A stretch of 64,000 nt of DNA from Enterobacteriaceae bacterium RIT691 (GTDB lineage: Bacteria > Pseudomonadota > Gammaproteobacteria > Enterobacterales > Enterobacteriaceae): contig WJYM01000008.1 of NCBI GenBank assembly GCA_009668205.1, positions 62,001 to 126,000 on the forward strand, given 5' to 3'. Shown here piece after piece: positions 37,245 to 47,435 of the stretch. Positions within the stretch are counted from its first letter, which is position 1. Each line of letters opens with the position of its first letter. Position numbers and translations under genes: made by a program. Below the pieces are notes generated by a model that saw only the letters and a program-made list of their open reading frames with translations, ran no database searches and was not told the DNA's origin.

Positions 37245-38927
37245 CTATTTCCCCTTCGCCGGAACGTGGCACCAGTTGTTGTTCTCGTTGATCCCACCGT
37301 CCGGCGAGGTGTATCCGAGACAGCCCATAATGGTGTCATACAGCTCGACGTGGCGGCGTGGCACCTTCATGTCAGCCTCTTTCTTCAGCTGGGTGAAGGC
37401 CTGCTGATGGGCCGGATTTTCCAGATACTTGTCAGACATCCAGACCAGCATTGGCACGCGGAACTGCTCCGGCGGGGCCAGGTTGCGCGGTGTACCGTGC
37501 AGGTGCTCTTTCTCATTGATCGACTCGCCGTGGTCAGCCGCATAGAAGACGATGGCTTTCTTGTCTCTCAGCTGGTCCAGCACGTCGCTGATAAAGGTAT
37601 CAACGTACAAAATCGAGTTGTCGTAAGCGTTGATCATCTCCTGCTTACTGCAGCTGTCATTAATGCCGACGCACTCCGGTTTCCACTTCGCAAAGTCGCG
37701 GGTATAACGCTGATAGTAGCTCCAGTGTGACCCTTTGGTGTGCAGGATGATGAGGTGTTTACCCTTCGGGTGCCCCTGCAGCGACTGCGACACTTCGCTC
37801 AGCAGCAGCTTATCATCCACGTCTCTGCCGCGGTTTTTTGGCTCAGCGCCAATCTGCTCACGGTAGGCGATGTTATCGGCCATCGTGTTGCTGTAGAACC
37901 AGATTTCACTCTGCATGGCGAACAGATCAGAGCTGAAGCCCAGCTGTTTCAGCACCGCAAACACGTTCTGCTCTTTGAGCGTGCGCTGAGGATTGTCCTC
38001 AGCCCCGCCCTGACGCACGAACATACAGCGCAAGGAGAGTTTAGTCGCGGTGTCACAGGAGTTACCACGATAGGCCACCAGGTTTTTCTCCTGCGCCAAC
38101 TTCGGCGTGGTATTGCGGTCATAGCCGAGAATGCCCATGTGATCCCAGCGGGTCGTTTCGCCGATGATAAATACCATATAGGTGTCATCCAGATCGTTAC
38201 CAGGTGCCACGTAGGTGAATTTTTTTGCAGGATTAATCAACGATTTGCTATCGGATGACTCATCGACCTGCGCCCACGCGTACAGGCCCAGCGCCGATAC
38301 CCAGTTAGAGGGTAAGTAGGAGTTAGCCACCACGCCGCCGTAGCTTGGCATGTCGACGCCGGAGGATTTCTCCAGCTGCTTTTGCGAACGCTCCATCAGG
38401 CGAATCGGTGCCCAGACAAGTAGACCGGCCATCACCACGACGCCAATACTCCGCAGACGCTGGCCGCGAGTACGCAGCTGACGTTGCAGCGTATATCTGC
38501 TGCGGTTATTCCAGATGAAGAACAGCGGTGGCAGACTCGCCAGCACCGTCCACATAAACAGACCGCGCCCAATCACTTCCTTTGACAGGTCGATGTCTGT
38601 CGTCATCACTGACGCGATGATGCCGTAGCCAATCACCACGTTCATAAAGGTCATGTAATAGCTGGCAGCCGCAGAAATAACAACCACCAAGGTCGCCAGC
38701 ACCTGCCATGGGCGACGCCCCAACAGAGACAACAGGCGTAATAAACAGAAGGTTGCCAGCACAGAGCCGAAGATTTCAATCACGGCATAGATACTGTTCC
38801 TGACCGTAAAGTCTTCGAGATAGCCGAGCAGGCGTCGAATGAGCACGGCTCCGTTGAGGAAGAAGCCGATATAAACAGCGAGAAACAGACAAAGTCTCTG
38901 CTGAGTCAAAGATTTAATATAATTCAT
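37245..38927 (-). CDS. eptB: EptB, Kdo phosphoethanolamine transferase of lipopolysaccharide
   Basis: 560 residues (E. coli 563). Five N-terminal membrane helices are followed by a periplasmic alkaline-phosphatase-fold domain. The nucleophile threonine lies in VFIIGETTRWDHMGILGY (ETTRWDH motif), and metal ligands in FYAADHGESI and the histidine of HLHGTPRN. It adds phosphoethanolamine to the outer Kdo sugar of the LPS core, altering surface charge. In E. coli it responds to calcium, sigma E and the small RNA MgrR. It is transcribed alone on the minus strand, upstream of the tRNA. Confidence 0.97.
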   Translation of the reverse strand: MNYIKSLTQQRLCLFLAVYIGFFLNGAVLIRRLLGYLEDFTVRNSIYAVIEIFGSVLATFCLLRLLSLLGRRPWQVLATLVVVISAAASYYMTFMNVVIGYGIIASVMTTDIDLSKEVIGRGLFMWTVLASLPPLFFIWNNRSRYTLQRQLRTRGQRLRSIGVVVMAGLLVWAPIRLMERSQKQLEKSSGVDMPSYGGVVANSYLPSNWVSALGLYAWAQVDESSDSKSLINPAKKFTYVAPGNDLDDTYMVFIIGETTRWDHMGILGYDRNTTPKLAQEKNLVAYRGNSCDTATKLSLRCMFVRQGGAEDNPQRTLKEQNVFAVLKQLGFSSDLFAMQSEIWFYSNTMADNIAYREQIGAEPKNRGRDVDDKLLLSEVSQSLQGHPKGKHLIILHTKGSHWSYYQRYTRDFAKWKPECVGINDSCSKQEMINAYDNSILYVDTFISDVLDQLRDKKAIVFYAADHGESINEKEHLHGTPRNLAPPEQFRVPMLVWMSDKYLENPAHQQAFTQLKKEADMKVPRRHVELYDTIMGCLGYTSPDGGINENNNWCHVPAKGK

Positions 38928-39088
38928 GCAAGCTAACCCTGGGAAAAGGGGTATAGAAAAACCCGACGTATTGCCGGAATCGCAACAAGCAGGTTAAGTA
39001 AATGCGTAAGGAACCGTTATAAGAAAGGTCTATAAGCGCAGGGAGTAGACCATAGCGGACGGGAAAAGTGTCGGCAGGAAGTGTGATT

Positions 39089-39118
39089 CGGGCAATTATT
39101 TACAAAAATAATTGCCCG
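39089..39118 (-). terminator. Strong hairpin between yhjX and eptB
   Basis: A perfect 12-bp stem (39089-39100 with 39107-39118, loop TACAAA) lies 38 bases beyond the yhjX stop. No U-run follows on either strand, so it is a likely 3'-end or processing structure rather than a textbook terminator. Confidence 0.55.
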
Positions 39119-39155
39119 GGGTTAACGATTTATTTCGCCAATCAGTTACCGCTCA

Positions 39156-40358
39156 TCAAATGTGAACGGGCTCGAGGACTTCACGTTTTGGCTGGCGAAT
39201 GGTGGTGGAGAGCGCCAGAGACAGAATCAGCAGGGCGAAAATCACGCAGAAAGTGACGTAGAACCCGCCGAACAGCGAAGCGATAATCGAACCACCGAGG
39301 CTGCCAATCCCGAAACCGAGGTAAATCACACCGTAGTTTTTCGCCAGATTGTTCAGACCAAAGAACTCGCTGACCAGCGATGGGAAGACGGTGATGGTGC
39401 CGCCGAAATTAAAGGCCACACAGGCAATCGCCGCGAAGAACGTGGTGGCATTCAGTGGGGCAAACAGCAGTGCAGCCATGCCCACCAGTGAAATCACCTG
39501 GCCGATAGTAATCACACGAATACGGGCGATTTTGTCAGACAGGATCCCCAGCACCAGACGGCCACTCAAGTTAGCAATGGAGATGACGGTGACGGCGTTC
39601 GCTGCGGTCATCACATCCAGATGTACCATCCCCTGCGCGATGTCTTTCGCCACACCAATCACATACAGACCGCTCATGCACGCCGTCAGGAACATCACTG
39701 CCAGCATCCAGTACTGTGGTTGACGCATAGACTCTGCCAGGCTGAAGTCGCTCTCTACCGCACCACTGGCCGTTTTCACTTCCTGCTTCGGCGCGTCTTT
39801 CATCATCGTGGCGCCAAACACAATCATCACCAGCACAATCGCGCCCCAGATAACGAACGTTTTCTCGAGGCCTACGCTTGCCAGTAAATGGCTGTCGATG
39901 AACTTGAAGCCGAGGCTACCGAGACCATAGGCACCAATGGAAAACGCGGAAATCAGCCCTTTACGCTCCGGGAACCACTTCACACAGTTGGACAGCGTCA
40001 GCAGATAACCAGCACCGTCGGCCAGACCCACCAATATCCCGGCGCTCAGCCACAGCATCAACAGGCTATTGGCATGTGCGGTCAGGAAAAAGCCCACACC
40101 CAGCAGAATACCGGAAGCCATGGTGACGTGCTTCACACCAAAACGTTCTTGTAATTTTCCGGCAACGGAAGAAGAGATGGCCAGACCGAGGCTCAACAGA
40201 CCGAATGAGAAGGCGACCTGACTGACGGGTTCATCGAGTTTGGCGGACAGCGCCCCGTTGAACAAACTCCAGGTATAAACAGAACCGAGGGCAAATTGCG
40301 TAATGATGGTTCCAAAAAGCGTGAACCAACGAGTCGATGGGCGGATTGCAGTGTTCAT
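39156..40358 (-). CDS. yhjX: YhjX, major-facilitator pyruvate-responsive transporter
   Basis: 400 residues (E. coli 402), with 12 predicted helices and the OFA-type MFS opening FGTIITQFALGSVYTWSLF. In E. coli YhjX is a pyruvate transporter induced by the YpdA/YpdB LytTR two-component system under high pyruvate. The same control seems conserved: a direct repeat of the YpdB type lies about 75 bases upstream (40431-40461). It is single on the minus strand, downstream of yhjY. Confidence 0.95.
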   Translation of the reverse strand: MNTAIRPSTRWFTLFGTIITQFALGSVYTWSLFNGALSAKLDEPVSQVAFSFGLLSLGLAISSSVAGKLQERFGVKHVTMASGILLGVGFFLTAHANSLLMLWLSAGILVGLADGAGYLLTLSNCVKWFPERKGLISAFSIGAYGLGSLGFKFIDSHLLASVGLEKTFVIWGAIVLVMIVFGATMMKDAPKQEVKTASGAVESDFSLAESMRQPQYWMLAVMFLTACMSGLYVIGVAKDIAQGMVHLDVMTAANAVTVISIANLSGRLVLGILSDKIARIRVITIGQVISLVGMAALLFAPLNATTFFAAIACVAFNFGGTITVFPSLVSEFFGLNNLAKNYGVIYLGFGIGSLGGSIIASLFGGFYVTFCVIFALLILSLALSTTIRQPKREVLEPVHI

Positions 40359-40430
40359 AGCACGAAAGCCTTATGAAAATTAACTGCAGCTACCATAGCG
40401 AAGTGCATTTCATTGCGGGTGAAAAAAGGC

Positions 40431-40461
40431 ATGAACTGACCCTGGTGCGGAATGAAATGCA
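40431..40461 (-). promoter_or_regulatory. YpdB-type direct repeat upstream of yhjX
   Basis: On the minus strand TGCATTTCAT (40452-40461), 11 bases, then GTCAGTTCAT (40431-40440). The E. coli YpdB site at yhjX is GGCATTTCAT-N11-GGCATTTCAT, so the spacing is exact; the first half matches 9 of 10 bases and the second is weaker. A further copy, GTGCATTTCATT, lies in the opposite orientation at 40403-40414, forming a 13-bp perfect inverted repeat with 40451-40463. Confidence 0.72.
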
Positions 40462-40578
40462 CTGGAGAGGGAATGAATGACATTGTGCAAAGAAAGGAGA
40501 CTTAAAAGTGAGTGAATGCTATCAACAAAAAGCGCGCCAACAATGTAATCCACACGTAAATCATTCGAGGAAACAATG

Positions 40579-41289
40579 TTAAAAACGCGCGCTCACCCCC
40601 ATGATGTAAAGGTAATTGGCCCCTTCGCTGAGATTATCGGCCTGAGACAGAGAAGCATAGGCCGCCAGATGTTGATTCAGCAGCAAATCGGCACCCACCG
40701 TCACATCCATCCAGTTACCGTCCTGAGTCGAGGTTGGCGTGCGGTTCAGCCCGGATTGTGATTTCCATTGGTTCTCACCAAACTGCTGGTTATAGCTGAT
40801 TTGCGCCCACGGATGCACACCCCAAAGCGGCTGTGAATCGAAGCGCCAGCCCAGGGTACTGACGCTGGCATGCCACATCGGATCGGTCAACGCCGTCGTG
40901 CTGGTACCGCTGTCGCCAAATTCGTTCCACGTGGAAGTGGCAGAGCCGTCATAATGCCAGCTGGCCACCGGCCCGGTGGTAAACTGTGGACTTAGCGAGA
41001 TATTCCAGCCCACGCTCATCGTGCGGGTCGCCTCCACAGGCGTTTCATCAGGCATGGTCATCGCCATTCCAGGCTCTGGCTGAGATGCGCTGATCCGCTC
41101 GGCGAGAATATCGTCATAACTGGGTTGGTGATCGCTATCCCAGGTATAACGTTCCGGCGTATTACTTTGTGGGTCAGTAACGATATATTCCTGTTGCCAG
41201 GCAAAAGCAGATGTCGTTAACGACATCCAGACAAAAACAGAGGTCGGGTAGACAAGACCCCGAAAGCCATTGCATCTCTTTATTATCAT
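40579..41289 (-). CDS. yhjY: YhjY, outer-membrane beta-barrel (autotransporter-domain) protein
   Basis: 236 residues (E. coli about 232). A signal peptide ends at TSAFA near residue 30. The rest is a barrel-type sequence of alternating hydrophobic residues ending GVSARF, with the C-terminal phenylalanine typical of outer-membrane proteins. E. coli YhjY is annotated as a lipase-like or autotransporter-domain protein, but no lipase motif is visible here, so its function is unknown. It lies between yhjX and tag as in E. coli and is divergent from tag. Confidence 0.85.
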   Translation of the reverse strand: MIIKRCNGFRGLVYPTSVFVWMSLTTSAFAWQQEYIVTDPQSNTPERYTWDSDHQPSYDDILAERISASQPEPGMAMTMPDETPVEATRTMSVGWNISLSPQFTTGPVASWHYDGSATSTWNEFGDSGTSTTALTDPMWHASVSTLGWRFDSQPLWGVHPWAQISYNQQFGENQWKSQSGLNRTPTSTQDGNWMDVTVGADLLLNQHLAAYASLSQADNLSEGANYLYIMGVSARF

Positions 41290-41431
41290 TTTGCGACTCC
41301 GAAAGAGCCTGGTCCGGCATTGTTGTTATGATTTTTTACGCAACTGCGTATTACTAAATATTGTCATTTTATTTCTGTCGTCAAGGCAGTCTGCACATTT
41401 CTTCATCGACATCAAAAAGTGGGAGAACAGG

Positions 41432-42010
41432 ATGGAACGTTGCGGTTGGGTAAGTCAGGATCCGCTTTATATTGCCTATCACGATAGCGAGTGGGGCGTG
41501 CCCCAGCGAGATAACCAGCAGCTCTTTGAGATGATCTGCCTTGAAGGTCAACAGGCCGGACTTTCATGGATCACCGTGCTGAAGAAACGAGAAAATTACC
41601 GCGAGGCTTTTCACCGTTTCGATCCGCGAAAAGTCGCGGCGATGACCGAAGAAGATGTGGAGAAACTGGTACAAAATGCCGGAATCATTCGCCACCGGGG
41701 GAAAATTCAGGCCATTATTGGCAACGCCAAAGCGTTTCTGGCCATGGAGGCCAACGGTGAGGCTTTCAACGAGTTTGTCTGGTCGTTTGTCGATAACCAG
41801 CCACAGCTGTCCCGTGCGGCAACGCTTGCGGACATTCCCACCTCCACCCCGGCGTCAGATGCTTTGTCGAAGGCCCTCAAGAAACGCGGTTTTAAGTTTG
41901 TCGGCACCACCATCTGTTACTCCTTTATGCAGGCCTGCGGACTGGTGAACGATCACGTCGCGAGCTGCTTCTGCGCTCCGGGAGGTGCCGATGATCCGCA
42001 AAGGAGATAA
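41432..42010 (+). CDS. tag: Tag, 3-methyladenine DNA glycosylase I
   Basis: 192 residues from the ATG at 41432, preceded by GGAGAACAGG; upstream in-frame ATGs have no homology. E. coli Tag has 187. It removes 3-methyladenine from alkylated DNA. The zinc ligands Cys4 and His17 (MERCGW, AYHDSEW) and the C-terminal NDHVASCFC are in place, together with the base pocket region QQAGLSWITVLKKRENYR. It overlaps yiaC by 20 bases, so the two form a unit. Confidence 0.97.
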   Translation: MERCGWVSQDPLYIAYHDSEWGVPQRDNQQLFEMICLEGQQAGLSWITVLKKRENYREAFHRFDPRKVAAMTEEDVEKLVQNAGIIRHRGKIQAIIGNAKAFLAMEANGEAFNEFVWSFVDNQPQLSRAATLADIPTSTPASDALSKALKKRGFKFVGTTICYSFMQACGLVNDHVASCFCAPGGADDPQRR

Positions 42011-42431
42011 GCGCGACATCCCGCCGCTGCTGACGCTTTGGCTCGAAAGCACCATCTTTGCCCATCCGTTTATCGAAGAGCGCTACTGGTATGAGAGCGA
42101 GCCGCTGGTGCGCGATGTTTACCTGCCCCCGGCACAAACCTGGGTTTGGGATGAAGAGGGTGTGCTGCAAGGGTTTGTCAGCGTGATGGACGATCGCTTT
42201 GTCGGCGCACTGTTTGTCGCACCTGGCAAAATCGGGCAAGGCATTGGCCGGGCGCTGCTCACACACGTGTGCGAGCGTTACCCGGATTTAAGCCTCGAGG
42301 TGTATCAGAAAAACACCCGCGCGGTGAACTTCTACCATGCGCAGGGCTTCCGAATTGAAGATAGCGCATGGCAGGATGAAACGCGTCAGCCCACGTGGAT
42401 CATGCGTTGGTTGGGGGATCAAAAGCAGTAA
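41991..42431 (+). CDS. yiaC: YiaC, GNAT N-acetyltransferase
   Basis: 146 residues from the ATG at 41991, which has GGAGG 5 bases upstream. GNAT fold features: the acetyl-CoA loop [12 protein letters not shown] (Q/RxxGxG/A type) near residue 80 and the family tail [13 protein letters not shown]. In E. coli YiaC acts as a protein lysine acetyltransferase. The start lies inside tag, and the 3' end overlaps the convergent bisC by 32 bases. Confidence 0.94.
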   Translation: MIRKGDKRDIPPLLTLWLESTIFAHPFIEERYWYESEPLVRDVYLPPAQTWVWDEEGVLQGFVSVMDDRFVGALFVAPGKIGQGIGRALLTHVCERYPDLSLEVYQKNTRAVNFYHAQGFRIEDSAWQDETRQPTWIMRWLGDQKQ

Positions 42432-44733
42432 GCGGCAAGACCGGCCCACTGTACTTCTCAAGCCACGCCAGCGCCGTATTGCCCGCACAACCGTTCCCCA
42501 GCTTCGAGCTGGGGAGATCTTTGGTCAGCACATTCACCGCCCCGTTTTTGCACAGGCCACCCGCACTGATGTCCAGATCGGGCCACGCACCTTCATGCAA
42601 ACAGATAACGCCCTGGCGGATGCCTTCGGTCACCACGGCCCCTGCCAGCACCTGTCCTCGGCCATTCCAGACGCGCACCAGATCGCCATCGGCAATGCCC
42701 CTTGCTCGTGCGTCTTCAGGATGAAGCGTCAGCGGTTCGCGGCCCGCGACGGCATATTTTTCGCGCAGTGAGGTGTAGTTAAGCTGGCTGTGCAGACGGT
42801 GCGCCGGGTGGGCAGATAAGAGTTGCAGCTGCCCCGCCTGCGCGTTGCCGTGCCACTCATCCGGCTCCAGCCACGTGGGATGTCCCGGACAATCGGCATA
42901 GCCATAACCGGCAATGCGTTCCGAGAAAATCTCAATCCTGCCGCTGTCCGTTTTCAGCGGATTGGCCTGCGGATCGGCCCGGAATGCCCCAAAGCGGATA
43001 AACCGGGCGTTCTCTTCACTTTCCGGCATTTCAATAAGCTGATTGGCTTCCCAGAAAGCCTGGAACGGCGGCAGAGTCACCTGCTGGCTTGCGCCACGCT
43101 GGCCTGCGATGGTGTAGAACGTCTCAAGCCATTCAAGACAGGTTTTGCCTTCGGTGAAACGCTCACGCCCCCCCGTTTCCCAACGCTCGCTAAGACAGGC
43201 AAACACGTCCCAATCGTTCCGTGCTTCATCACGCGGCGGCACAACCTGCTTCATCGGCACCAGATGCTGGTTGCTGTAGTCGCCGGTCATGGTTAAATCG
43301 TCGCGCTCAAAAGAGGTGGTGGCTGGCAACACAATATCCGCATGGCGCGCAGCCGCGGTCCAGAAGCATTCTGAGATGATCACCAGCTCTGGCTTCTGCC
43401 AGGCACGAATCAGACGATGAGTGTCCTGATGATGGGTAAAGTTGGCACCGCCAGCCCACCAGACAAAACGAATATCGGGGAAATGCCTGTCCATGCCGTT
43501 GTGCTGATACGGGGCACCTGGGTTCTCCAGCGCTTCGACAATCCTTGCCACCGGAATTTTATCGACGGCATCGGTTCCGCCTTTGACGCTGCCCTGCATC
43601 GACGCCAATACCGCAGCGCGACGCGTGGGATTACCGCCGTTAGAGAAATGGTACGACAGGCCGAAACCGCCGCCCGGCGTGCCAATTTGCCCAAGCATCG
43701 CCGCGAGCGTCACCAGCATCCAGTGCTTCTGCTCCCCAAACTGCTGACGCTGCATGCCCCAGCCGGACATCAACATGGTGGTATTTTCGTGGAATAGTTT
43801 TGCTAGCCCGCGAATGATATCGGCCTCAATACCGCAGATCTCCGCCGCCCACTCGGCGGTTTTGGCCACCCCGTCATTTTCACCGGACAGATAGCGGGCA
43901 AAGGTGTCGTAACCGGTGGTACAACGTTCGAGGAAATCCTTATCGTGCCAGTCGTTTTCCACCAGCGTATGGGCGATGCCAAGCATCAACGCCACATCGG
44001 TGCCCATGTGCGGGGCCAGCCACTCCATCGCGTCGCCAAAGAAGTCGACGGTTTCAGAGCGCATCGGATCGATGCAAATCAGACGTTTACCGCTTTTACG
44101 CAGCTGATCAAAATACGGAATGCCCTGCTCGTCTGACGCATTCCAGGCGATTTTCAGGGTATTGAGCGGGTTCGCACTCCAGAGCACCACCACATCGGTA
44201 TGTTCCAGAATCAGCGGCCAGCTGGTCTGCTGCTGATAAACCTCATTCCCGCCAACCACGTACGGCATGATAGCCTGCGCCGCCCCGGTGGAATAATCGC
44301 CAAGATGCCCGGTATAGCCGCCCGCAAGGCTCATGTAGCGTTGCAGCAGCGTGGCCGCTTTATGGAATACGCCATTCGAGCGCCAGCCGTAAGAGCCTGC
44401 GAAAATAGACGAGGGACCGTAGGCATCACGAATACGCTGATGCTGGGTGTGGATCAGGGTTAACGCGTCATCCCAGCTCACCCGCACAAACTCATCCTGC
44501 CCGCGTACACCCTGAGGATCATGGGGGGAAGCCAAAAACCCTTTACGCACCATTGGCCAGCGCACGCGAGTTTTACTGTGTACCTGGTCACGCACCACGC
44601 TTTGCAGCGAATTGGCAAAAGTGCCTGGCAGCGCGCCACGGGAAGAGAACACCGTGTCGCCATCGGTGTCGACCAGCATCGGTCCCCAATGCGCAGCGGT
44701 AAGAATGGTTTTTGTTGCAGATGCGTTGGCCAA
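42400..44733 (-). CDS. bisC: BisC, biotin sulfoxide reductase
   Basis: 777 residues, the same length as E. coli BisC. It is a molybdopterin-guanine-dinucleotide enzyme of the DMSO reductase family. No twin-arginine signal and no N-terminal cysteine cluster are present, so it is cytosolic and without an iron-sulfur centre. The molybdenum-ligand serine sits in [10 protein letters not shown] near residue 150. It reduces biotin sulfoxide and, in E. coli, methionine sulfoxide. Single gene, convergent with yiaC. Confidence 0.96.
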   Translation of the reverse strand: MANASATKTILTAAHWGPMLVDTDGDTVFSSRGALPGTFANSLQSVVRDQVHSKTRVRWPMVRKGFLASPHDPQGVRGQDEFVRVSWDDALTLIHTQHQRIRDAYGPSSIFAGSYGWRSNGVFHKAATLLQRYMSLAGGYTGHLGDYSTGAAQAIMPYVVGGNEVYQQQTSWPLILEHTDVVVLWSANPLNTLKIAWNASDEQGIPYFDQLRKSGKRLICIDPMRSETVDFFGDAMEWLAPHMGTDVALMLGIAHTLVENDWHDKDFLERCTTGYDTFARYLSGENDGVAKTAEWAAEICGIEADIIRGLAKLFHENTTMLMSGWGMQRQQFGEQKHWMLVTLAAMLGQIGTPGGGFGLSYHFSNGGNPTRRAAVLASMQGSVKGGTDAVDKIPVARIVEALENPGAPYQHNGMDRHFPDIRFVWWAGGANFTHHQDTHRLIRAWQKPELVIISECFWTAAARHADIVLPATTSFERDDLTMTGDYSNQHLVPMKQVVPPRDEARNDWDVFACLSERWETGGRERFTEGKTCLEWLETFYTIAGQRGASQQVTLPPFQAFWEANQLIEMPESEENARFIRFGAFRADPQANPLKTDSGRIEIFSERIAGYGYADCPGHPTWLEPDEWHGNAQAGQLQLLSAHPAHRLHSQLNYTSLREKYAVAGREPLTLHPEDARARGIADGDLVRVWNGRGQVLAGAVVTEGIRQGVICLHEGAWPDLDISAGGLCKNGAVNVLTKDLPSSKLGNGCAGNTALAWLEKYSGPVLPLTAFDPPTNA

Positions 44734-44900
44734 AGCTGGCTCCTGTTAGCGGATGCAGGTGTTGCGACGGCGATTTTTCCATCACCGTTCCATTTATTTA
44801 CAAAATTAGGAATTGCGCCTGGAATTTTCCTCGCAATCAGGCGTCATAATCAACCGCCACGTTCGTCGTGGCAAAGAATAAAAAGGATTAAGGAAATAAG

Positions 44901-45563
44901 ATGAAAAAACGCGTAATCATGATTGCTGCAATGGTAAGCGGCGCGCTGGCCATTTCTGGCTGTACCACCAACCCCTACACCGGTGAACGTGAAGCGGGTA
45001 AATCGGGCATCGGCGCAGGTATTGGTGCGCTGGCTGGCGCTGGCATTGGTATGCTCTCTTCATCGAAGAAGGATCGTGGTAAAGGGGCGCTGATTGGCGC
45101 GGCAGCCGGTGCGGCTGTTGGCGGCGGCGTCGGTTACTACATGGATGTGCAGGAAGCAAAACTGCGTGAAAAAATGCAGGGTACTGGCGTCAGCGTCACC
45201 CGTAACGGTGACAACATCGTGCTGAATATGCCAAACAACGTCACCTTCGACAGCAGCAGCGCGAATCTGAAGCCCGCTGGCGCAAACACCCTGACCGGCG
45301 TGGCGATGGTGCTTAAAGAGTATGAAAAAACCGCTGTTAACGTTGTGGGTTACACCGACAGCACCGGCAGTCAGGAACTGAACATGCGCCTGTCCCAGCA
45401 GCGTGCAGAATCCGTTGCAAGCTCGCTTATCACTCAGGGCGTTGCCGCCAACCGTATCCGCACCACCGGTATGGGCCCGGCGAATCCAATTGCCAGCAAC
45501 AGCACGGCAGAAGGCAAGGCGCAAAACCGCCGCGTGGAAATCACCCTCAGCCCTCTGCAGTAA
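44901..45563 (+). CDS. yiaD: YiaD, OmpA-family outer-membrane lipoprotein
   Basis: 220 residues (E. coli 219). A lipoprotein signal has lipobox AISGC with the modified cysteine at 21. Residues 40-80 form a glycine zipper (GAGIGALAGAGIG, AAAGAAVGGGVG). The C-terminal half is an OmpA-like peptidoglycan-binding domain with the NMRLSQQRAESV segment and a GYTDSTG loop. In E. coli overexpression suppresses loss of BamD function. The start is preceded by AAGGA. Single gene with a stem-loop downstream. Confidence 0.96.
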   Translation: MKKRVIMIAAMVSGALAISGCTTNPYTGEREAGKSGIGAGIGALAGAGIGMLSSSKKDRGKGALIGAAAGAAVGGGVGYYMDVQEAKLREKMQGTGVSVTRNGDNIVLNMPNNVTFDSSSANLKPAGANTLTGVAMVLKEYEKTAVNVVGYTDSTGSQELNMRLSQQRAESVASSLITQGVAANRIRTTGMGPANPIASNSTAEGKAQNRRVEITLSPLQ

Positions 45564-45571
45564 CCTCTGTT

Positions 45572-45594
45572 CCCGGCTGAGTTTCGCAGCCGGG
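45572..45594 (+). terminator. Stem-loop after yiaD
   Basis: A perfect 8-bp GC-rich stem (45572-45579 with 45587-45594, loop AGTTTCG) lies 8 bases after the stop, followed by a pyrimidine-rich but T-poor tail. Confidence 0.6.
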
Positions 45595-45684
45595 TTCTCC
45601 CCTCCCCCTTAAATCGGGGCTGGCACATCCTCCTCGCCTGTGGCTAACTGATTACAAAGCCTGCTAATGAATGGAGATGTGTGA

Positions 45685-46656
45685 ATGAAGCCGTCCGTTG
45701 TTCTCTATAAGCCGCTACCTGACGATCTGCTACAACGCCTGGAAACCCATTTCAGCGTGACTCAGGTCCCCGACCTCAGCCCTGAAACCGTACACCAGCA
45801 CGCGCACGTGTTTGAACAGGCGCGTGGATTGCTTGGCGCCAGCGAAACCGTTGGCGCTGAACTGTTAGAAAAGATGCCCGCACTGCAAGCCACATCCACC
45901 ATTTCCGTGGGTTACGACAATTTCGATGTCAACGCCCTGAATGCCCGTAAAGTGCTGCTGATGCATACCCCCACCGCGCTCACCGAAACGGTCGCCGACA
46001 CACTGATGGCGTTGATCCTGAGCAGCGCCCGTCGGGTGGTGGAAGTGGCAGAACGCGTGAAGCAGGGTGAATGGACCAAAGGCATCGGTCCGGACTGGTT
46101 CGGCACCGATGTGCACCACAAAACGATCGGGATTGTCGGCATGGGGCGTATCGGTCTGGCGCTGGCGCAGCGTGCGCATTTTGGCTTCGGCATGCCGGTG
46201 CTGTATAACGCCCGCCGCCAGCATCAGGAAGCTGAAGAACGTTTTTCCGCCCGCCGCTGCGATTTGGATACCCTTCTGCAGGAAGCGGATTTTGTCTGCT
46301 CGATTCTGCCGCTGACGGAGGAAACCCGGCATCTTTTCGGCGCTGAGCAGTTTACAAAAATGAAGCCGTCGGCGATTTTCATCAACGCCGGTCGTGGCCC
46401 TGTCGTGGATGAACCGGCCCTGATTAACGCGCTCAAAAACGGAGAAATTCATGCCGCCGGGCTGGATGTGTTCGAACAGGAGCCTCTGCCAGTCTCATCG
46501 GAGCTGCTAACGCTGCCTAACGTGGTGGCCCTGCCGCACATTGGCTCTGCCACACACGAGACTCGCTACGCGATGGCGGCTACGGCGGTGGATAATCTGG
46601 TGGCGGCGCTGAACGGGAACGTCGAGAAGAATTGCGTGAATCCGCAGGTCAGGTGA
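45685..46656 (+). CDS. ghrB: GhrB, glyoxylate/hydroxypyruvate reductase B
   Basis: 323 residues (E. coli 324). It is a cytosolic NAD(P)H-dependent D-isomer 2-hydroxyacid dehydrogenase. The dinucleotide loop [10 protein letters not shown] lies near residue 152. The catalytic Arg ([11 protein letters not shown]), Glu (FEQEPLP) and His ([12 protein letters not shown]) are present. It reduces glyoxylate to glycolate and hydroxypyruvate to glycerate, and in E. coli also 2-keto-gluconate. The ATG has TGGAGATG upstream. Convergent with yiaF. Confidence 0.96.
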   Translation: MKPSVVLYKPLPDDLLQRLETHFSVTQVPDLSPETVHQHAHVFEQARGLLGASETVGAELLEKMPALQATSTISVGYDNFDVNALNARKVLLMHTPTALTETVADTLMALILSSARRVVEVAERVKQGEWTKGIGPDWFGTDVHHKTIGIVGMGRIGLALAQRAHFGFGMPVLYNARRQHQEAEERFSARRCDLDTLLQEADFVCSILPLTEETRHLFGAEQFTKMKPSAIFINAGRGPVVDEPALINALKNGEIHAAGLDVFEQEPLPVSSELLTLPNVVALPHIGSATHETRYAMAATAVDNLVAALNGNVEKNCVNPQVR

Positions 46657-46660
46657 GAGG

Positions 46661-46682
46661 CTCCTCTCCCGCAGGAGAGGAG
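46661..46682. terminator. Hairpin between convergent ghrB and yiaF
   Basis: A perfect 9-bp stem (46661-46669 with 46674-46682, loop CGCA) lies in the 68-base gap. No T-run follows on either strand. Confidence 0.5.
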
Positions 46683-46724
46683 TGGAGAGAGGACATCGGG
46701 CGATGTTCCTCTCATCCTGAGCCA

Positions 46725-47435
46725 TTAACGCGTCGCGTTAACCGCTGCGCTCCAGGCCTGATTAAATGCCTGGTGCTGGGAGGCCAGCGGCCCAATCAGC
46801 GAGTTGTACTGGCTAGCCTGCTGCGACGCAGGGAACTGAATTCCGTTCGCGACGAAGCTCACCTGCTGCCCCTGCTGGGCAACAAAATCACCGACCTGCA
46901 CCAACTGCTGGGTGAAGATCTGTGCGGCCGGGATCAGCGGCTGCAGAGCATTGGCAGGCTGAGTGACCACTTTATTGAAGACCTGGTCATAGACCGGTTT
47001 CAGATCGTCATTTTGCTTCAGCGCAGTGTGTGCGGCATCCGCCTGCATTTTGGCGTTTTCCAGATTCTGGCTGAGCACGCCAAGCGCACCATTCGCCTGA
47101 CGCAGCGGTTCACGCTGGGTCATATAGTCCTGCGGAACACGGATAGCGTTCACGCTGTCCACGACGGGACGCAGACCGGCATCCATCGCCTGACTAACCT
47201 GCTGGGAATAGCCATAAATCACGGCGTAATCGGAGACAAATGGACCAAACTGTTTTTTCTGATCGGTGGTCAGCGTTGGCAGACGTTCGCCGCTACGCAT
47301 CACGGTATTTTGTAAAAAGTCGATAAACGCTTTGCGCTGATCGCCTTCTTTATCGAAACACCCACTCAGGCTAACTACCATTAATAACGCCGCAACGGGC
47401 GCAAACCAGCGAGAGCAGGACTTTCCAGCCGCCAT
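46725..47435 (-). CDS. yiaF: YiaF, DUF3053 lipoprotein
   Basis: 236 residues from the ATG at 47435 (AAAGGAG upstream), the same as E. coli; an in-frame start 60 bases earlier is not supported by homology. A lipoprotein signal (CSRWFAPVAALLMVVSLSGC, lipidated Cys26) is followed by a helical, glutamine-rich DUF3053 domain. The residue after the cysteine region (FDKEG) gives no firm clue to final membrane. Function is unknown; no enzyme motif is visible. Confidence 0.94.
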   Translation of the reverse strand: MAAGKSCSRWFAPVAALLMVVSLSGCFDKEGDQRKAFIDFLQNTVMRSGERLPTLTTDQKKQFGPFVSDYAVIYGYSQQVSQAMDAGLRPVVDSVNAIRVPQDYMTQREPLRQANGALGVLSQNLENAKMQADAAHTALKQNDDLKPVYDQVFNKVVTQPANALQPLIPAAQIFTQQLVQVGDFVAQQGQQVSFVANGIQFPASQQASQYNSLIGPLASQHQAFNQAWSAAVNATR

